64,000 bases of DNA from JAKFYM01 sp964416595 (GTDB lineage: Bacteria; Bdellovibrionota; UBA1018; CAIPTA01). A program made the position numbers and the translations under genes. The stretch spans positions 1 through 64,000 of the forward strand of contig CAYQES010000010.1 of NCBI GenBank assembly GCA_964416595.1, read 5' to 3'. The notes beneath the pieces were generated by a model, which was given only the letters and a program-made list of their open reading frames with translations, had not been told where the DNA came from and did not search any database. The first letter of the stretch is position 1; the number at the start of each line of letters is the position of its first letter. Shown here one piece after another: positions 60,355-64,000 of this stretch.

Positions 60355-61815
60355 TTACGACATCCAATTGGAGTCGTTTTGTTTCTCCCATTTTACAGTC
60401 ACTTTTTTTACATCTGACCAAAAATCCAAACTGTGGTGACCCGTAATATCACCATGGCCAAACTTGGAAGCATTGATACCACCAAAAGAAAAGGGCTCTC
60501 GGGGCACCGGTACACCTACATTCACGCCCACCATGCCTGCGGTAGCTTCTTTTGCCACTCTCTCAGCCAATGGGCCGCTGGAAGTAAAAACGCTGCAAGC
60601 ATTGCCATAATCCACACTCCGCTCAATCTCGAGGGCTTCCGAAAGATCCTTACAGCGCACAATGCTGAGGATCGGGCCAAATAATTCCACAATGGCAGCC
60701 TCAGATCCTGGTTGCACTTGATCTAAAATCGTGGGGCCTAACCAATTGCCATTTTCCATCCCCTTAGGCGCCTGGGCTTTACGGCCATCGAGCAAAATTT
60801 TCGCACCCGCTTTTTCCGCGCGGCCAATGGCTTCACATAAAAAATCCCGTTGGGTTTTGGTGATGAGCGCGCCCATTTCCGAGCCGAGTTTTAAAGAAGA
60901 GGCCCGCTCCACAATTTTCTGGATGTGCTCGTCTACTTTTCCCACAGCCAAAAGCACAGAAGCGGCCATACAACGCTGGCCCGCGCAACCCGTGAAGGAA
61001 TCGGAAATGCCTGCGCCACTTAAATCCTGATTGGCATCAGGCAAGAGGATAATATGATTTTTTGCGCCCCCTAGTGCCAGCACTCTTTTTCCCAGCTGCG
61101 TGCCACGCTGGTACACAAGCTTTGCTACTTTAGTAGAACCAACAAAACCAATAGCCTTTACAAGTGGGTGATCGATGATTGCATTTACGGTGGTAGAATC
61201 ACCGTGCAGCACCGTGAAAACCCCAGCAGGTAAACCCGCTTCTTGAAGCGCATCGGCGATTTTCCGGGCCGTGAGCGGAGTTTTATCCGAAGGTTTCCAC
61301 ACATACGAATTGCCTAGCACTAATGCGATCGGGATTGTCCAGAGCGGCACCATAGCAGGAAAATTAAACGGCGTGATATTGGCTACCACACCCAACGGCT
61401 CTCGCCGAAACTCACAACTGACCCCCCGGGAAACTTCGAGCTTACCGCCAAGATCCAGGTTCTGTATGGAGAGCGCAAACTCCAAAACTTCGATTCCTTT
61501 TCGTAAACCGCCTCTAGCTTCCTCGAGAGATTTTCCACATTCAGAGCTCTTTAAGGCAGCGATGGTTTCGAATTCCCTTAGTAAAATTTGGCGAAATTGG
61601 TAGAGCACTTGGCTACGCTCTTTCACAGGTGCTTGACCCCAAGATTTTTGAGCAACGGCAGCGGCGCGAATGGCTTTGTCGATTTGCTCTAGGGAAGGAA
61701 AAGAAAAAGTACCAAGCACGCGGCCATCATAGGGTGAGCGCACCTCATGGGAAGAGCGGCTGCCCTTTTCCCATTTACCTTGGATAAAATTGTCGCAAAC
61801 AATCGCTTGATTCAT
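60355..61815 (-). CDS. mmsA: Methylmalonate/malonate-semialdehyde dehydrogenase (CoA-acylating)
   Basis: A 486-residue aldehyde dehydrogenase of the MmsA type. It has NITPFNFPAMVPLW, the NAD-binding GFVGSTKVAK, GGAKNHIILLPDA and the catalytic Cys in CAGQRCMAAS. Such enzymes turn malonate semialdehyde plus CoA and NAD into acetyl-CoA. This would finish uracil breakdown, where 3-carbon semialdehyde is formed. Start supported by GAGGTTAAAAC. First gene of the operon; URC1 begins 13 bases on. Confidence 0.92.
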   Translation of the reverse strand: MNQAIVCDNFIQGKWEKGSRSSHEVRSPYDGRVLGTFSFPSLEQIDKAIRAAAVAQKSWGQAPVKERSQVLYQFRQILLREFETIAALKSSECGKSLEEARGGLRKGIEVLEFALSIQNLDLGGKLEVSRGVSCEFRREPLGVVANITPFNFPAMVPLWTIPIALVLGNSYVWKPSDKTPLTARKIADALQEAGLPAGVFTVLHGDSTTVNAIIDHPLVKAIGFVGSTKVAKLVYQRGTQLGKRVLALGGAKNHIILLPDANQDLSGAGISDSFTGCAGQRCMAASVLLAVGKVDEHIQKIVERASSLKLGSEMGALITKTQRDFLCEAIGRAEKAGAKILLDGRKAQAPKGMENGNWLGPTILDQVQPGSEAAIVELFGPILSIVRCKDLSEALEIERSVDYGNACSVFTSSGPLAERVAKEATAGMVGVNVGVPVPREPFSFGGINASKFGHGDITGHHSLDFWSDVKKVTVKWEKQNDSNWMS

Positions 61816-61835
61816 GTTTTAACCTCGAAGAGTAA

Positions 61836-61864
61836 ACGGTAAAACACTTAAGAGTGCTTTACAA
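61836..61864 (-). promoter_or_regulatory. Promoter and palindromic operator of the URC operon
   Basis: On the minus strand TTGTAA (61859-61864) is 17 bases from TACCGT (61836-61841). The spacer region is a 24-base palindrome (61839-61862): arms GTAAAACACT and AGTGCTTTAC match at nine of ten positions around TAAG. A repressor bound here would cover both elements. The same dyad might also act as a weak terminator for the RDD gene. Confidence 0.6.
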
Positions 61865-62410
61865 TCAGCGGTATTGGTCCAAAATTTTTTGCTTTTCTTT
61901 TTCAAATTCCTGCTGGGATAGCGTTCCCCGATCATAGAGCGCTTGTAAACGCTCTAGATCTGCAAATTTGCCTGCAGGACCAGCAGAAAATACCTGCTTC
62001 ACCATTTCTACCCATGCGTCCACCACGGGCACATTTTCTCGCCCGTACACCACCACAGTTTCTGCCACCAAATCATGGAAAGCTTGTTTCTTTGCTGTAA
62101 ACAGCGCTAACAAATGGGGCACACAGCCTAAAGCTGAGGAAATCAATTTCATCACCGCTCGCACCAAGGCCGCACGGAAAGTAATCCGTTCCCCAGCTTC
62201 GTTCCTCACCTGTATTCCCAGGAGCTTTTTACCAATGGTAGCCTGCAACCTGGAAGATTCCAGAAAAGGCACATAAAAAAACCAAATCAAAAGGCCCCCA
62301 ACCACAGGAAATACACCGCCAAAAAAACAAGCCGGTACTAATAAAATCAACATATCTAGTAGCACTGCAAAGAAGCGGGAAGAAAACGAAGCGTATTGAG
62401 TGTTGTTCAA
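61865..62410 (-). CDS. RDD-family membrane protein with SHOCT tail
   Basis: A 181-residue inner-membrane protein. The RDD domain (SSRFFAVLLDMLILLVPACF, then TIGKKLLGIQV and the paired FHDLVAETVVV) has three helices. The C-terminal LERLQALYDRGTLSQQEFEKEK is a SHOCT motif. RDD proteins are of unclear function; some transport ions. The start is assigned to TTG at 62410 because AGGGAGG lies 5-6 bases upstream of it and inside the longer frame from 62437, which also overlaps a likely -10 element. Confidence 0.82.
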   Translation of the reverse strand: MNNTQYASFSSRFFAVLLDMLILLVPACFFGGVFPVVGGLLIWFFYVPFLESSRLQATIGKKLLGIQVRNEAGERITFRAALVRAVMKLISSALGCVPHLLALFTAKKQAFHDLVAETVVVYGRENVPVVDAWVEMVKQVFSAGPAGKFADLERLQALYDRGTLSQQEFEKEKQKILDQYR

Positions 62411-62504
62411 AATAACCTCCCTAAAGATTGGAGGCAAAATACTATACTAAACCATAAAAAATAGCAGGCGTAGCAACCCAGTAGCGCATGGCATTATGGT
62501 GAAC

Positions 62505-63635
62505 TTAAGCGGTTTTTTCTGAATTTAAGGTACAAAGAGACACTTGACCCTTATTGGCAGTCGCGCCTTTGTGGGCACATTTGGGCAATAAAATGGTAAA
62601 TGTGCTGCCCTTGCCGCTTTCGCTGGCAACAGAAATTTTTCCCCGATGGGCCTCTACAATGGCGCGGCTGATGAACAAGCCGAGCCCTGTACCATCTTTG
62701 GAATTTTTAGGGGACTGCCAAAACTTATCAAACACATACGGTAGCTCTATTTTCGAAATGCCTAAACCTGTATCGATTACTTGAATCACCAACCATTTGC
62801 CTTGGTCCATGAGTTTGATTTGCACAGAATCCCGGGGCTCCGTGAATTTAAATGCATTTAAAATAAGATTGGCCAGCACTTGACCTAGCAAAACTTTGTC
62901 ACAACTTACATAAAAAGCAGTGTCTTTTGGGCAATCTAGAGAATATCGGATTCCCTTTTCTTCGGCTAGCAAGCGATGTTCCGCAAATACTTCACTCACA
63001 ATATCACCCAGATTTTGCCACTGTGGCGCCAAGGCAATACCGCCAGATTTGATTTTCGAGGCATCTAATAGATTTTGGATAAGTTGGGTCATACGACCAC
63101 AAAAGAAAAGCCCATTGGCGGCCACTCGCTGGATTTCCGCTTCCTTGCCACCTACTTCTAAATACCGCTGTATCAATTGAAAACTTAAAGAGGCGCTGCT
63201 GAGTGGGCCTTTAAGATCATGGGATAAAAAGCCAATCACCGCATCTTTTTCTTGATTGCTCTTATCAGACTGCACTCTGGCCTCTTCTGTTCTAGCAAAC
63301 GCGGATCTTAGAGAGGAAATCAATATACTCACCAGAATAGAAATAAAAGCAAACACCACTACACGCAAAACTCCACCATATGTAACGCGCAAATCATAAA
63401 AGGAACTCACGAAATAAAAATCCACACTTAGGGCGCTGATCACAGAAGCCAAAATTCCAGGACCAAAACCCCCAAAGATGGCCGCTATCACTGTGGCTAA
63501 AATAGCAAAAGGGACTCCCACCATTCCTGTTATTTCGGTGAAAGAAAAACCCAAAATAATTCCCAAACACCCAATACCAGCGGCTCCCGTATATCGAACG
63601 AACGAACTCAAGCGCGCTTGCACCATCTTTTCCAT
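62505..63635 (-). CDS. Membrane histidine kinase with DUF4118-type sensor
   Basis: A 376-residue sensor kinase. Four membrane helices resembling the DUF4118 segment of KdpD (GIGCLGIILGFSF, AAIFGGFGPG, DFYFVSSFYD) are followed by HisKA with the phospho-acceptor His in FLSHDLKGPLSS. The ATPase domain has N box LILNAFKF, G1 DTGLGI and G2 GTGLGLFIS. No response regulator is adjacent within the window. ATG at 63635 is preferred for topology. A longer form from GTG at 63761 adds 42 residues and is possible. Confidence 0.88.
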   Translation of the reverse strand: MEKMVQARLSSFVRYTGAAGIGCLGIILGFSFTEITGMVGVPFAILATVIAAIFGGFGPGILASVISALSVDFYFVSSFYDLRVTYGGVLRVVVFAFISILVSILISSLRSAFARTEEARVQSDKSNQEKDAVIGFLSHDLKGPLSSASLSFQLIQRYLEVGGKEAEIQRVAANGLFFCGRMTQLIQNLLDASKIKSGGIALAPQWQNLGDIVSEVFAEHRLLAEEKGIRYSLDCPKDTAFYVSCDKVLLGQVLANLILNAFKFTEPRDSVQIKLMDQGKWLVIQVIDTGLGISKIELPYVFDKFWQSPKNSKDGTGLGLFISRAIVEAHRGKISVASESGKGSTFTILLPKCAHKGATANKGQVSLCTLNSEKTA

Positions 63636-64000
63636 GAGTCTAGTTAGCCAGAAACAACTGGTTTCTGACGAAGCGCGGACCATACACAATTTCCTCGTTA
63701 ACTGCTCTAAAGAGCCGACATTGCTATCAAAGACTAGGGAAGGCAAGTTGAAAAAAGCCACGCTAGAACATAAAAACCCAATAAAACTTAAATAGTTTAA
63801 TTTATTGTATTTAAAAGTTAGTTTAGTTCTTGAAATTTTTATGGAAACTCTATTTCAATACTATTTGTGAGGAAATATGCCTCTATTAAGTCATACACTC
63901 CCACCCCACTGCCCAAGAAATAGACACTGACTACTAGCTCAACAATTTCACCTCACCTCATCCTCCACATTCCAAGTACTTAGCCCATGGATCCGCTCTT
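63636..64000. other. A/T-rich region at the window end
   Basis: This stretch holds the possible 42-codon N-terminal extension of the kinase (63636-63761) and then A/T-rich non-coding sequence. An ATG at 63987 may start the next gene, but only 14 bases remain. No RNA gene or repeat is seen. Confidence 0.4.

Noticed and set aside
63877..63930. 17-codon frame starting MPLLSHTL behind GAGGAAAT
   Set aside because: The ribosome site is good but the peptide is very short and has no recognisable features; not supported as a gene.
1..64000. CRISPR arrays, tRNA or rRNA genes, insertion sequences, prophage
   Set aside because: No regularly spaced direct repeats, tRNA T-loop context, rRNA segments, transposase or phage proteins were seen by reading; a dedicated scan was not possible.

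Overview
The window is a gene-dense chromosomal segment of a Gram-negative bacterium. Many proteins carry signal peptides, and there are outer-membrane, lipoprotein and periplasmic cell-wall proteins. The gene set (paired TIGR03545/TIGR03546 proteins, many small secreted proteins of unknown function, an AgmX/PglI-type C-terminal domain, an HD-GYP-like protein with a degenerate receiver region, a host-attachment-family protein, an L,D-transpeptidase) best suggests a Bdellovibrionota/Oligoflexia-like or other former deltaproteobacterial lineage. That placement is inference. I see no rRNA, tRNA, insertion sequence, phage or CRISPR array.

Layout. 1-9 kb: a subtilisin-like protease, an SPW-repeat membrane protein, the TIGR03546/TIGR03545 pair, a methyltransferase and small secreted proteins. 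9.2-11.4 kb: a peroxide-defence block, perR and ahpC-ahpD-dps, with two matching palindromic operators. 11.5-17.5 kb: an outer-membrane barrel with a sequestered ribosome site, an App1-like phosphatase, an RMD1/DUF155 protein, greB, a ThrE-like exporter and a HI0933 flavoprotein. 17.5-22 kb: a four-gene BMP-type nucleoside ABC importer. 22-29 kb: an MMPL exporter, a 2OG oxygenase fused to an AgmX/PglI-type tail, YjbQ, a SIMPL protein and a di-heme c-type protein. 29-38 kb: housekeeping and metabolic genes (DEAD-box helicase, purT, MnmC-like methyltransferase, flavoprotein, IspZ-like, thioredoxin-like, CBS, host-attachment family). 38-47.9 kb: HD-GYP-like protein, membrane glycosyltransferase-like protein, receiver, radical SAM, a secreted HExxHxxGxxH protein, SGNH hydrolase and a beta-lactamase-fold lipoprotein.

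48-52.9 kb is a three-gene secreted operon: an L,D-transpeptidase, a helical protein of unknown function, and an exported PEP/pyruvate-binding (PPDK N-terminal, ATP-grasp) protein. An ATP-grasp-like fold outside the cytoplasm next to a peptidoglycan cross-linking enzyme is the best candidate for an undescribed system. 52.9-61.8 kb, on the minus strand, is a polycistron mmsA-URC1-URC4-upp-udk followed by an ABC-F ATPase and a GT39-like membrane protein. Its first five genes reconstruct the URC route of uracil catabolism, with a semialdehyde dehydrogenase as the exit enzyme. The BMP importer at 17.5-22 kb could feed it nucleosides. An RDD/SHOCT membrane protein and a DUF4118-type histidine kinase close the window.

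Two window-wide patterns stand out. All eleven convergent gene junctions fall between a 24-base overlap and a 4-base gap. Many start codons lie 6-7 bases downstream of a sigma70-like -10 hexamer with no Shine-Dalgarno sequence, which suggests frequent leaderless mRNAs.
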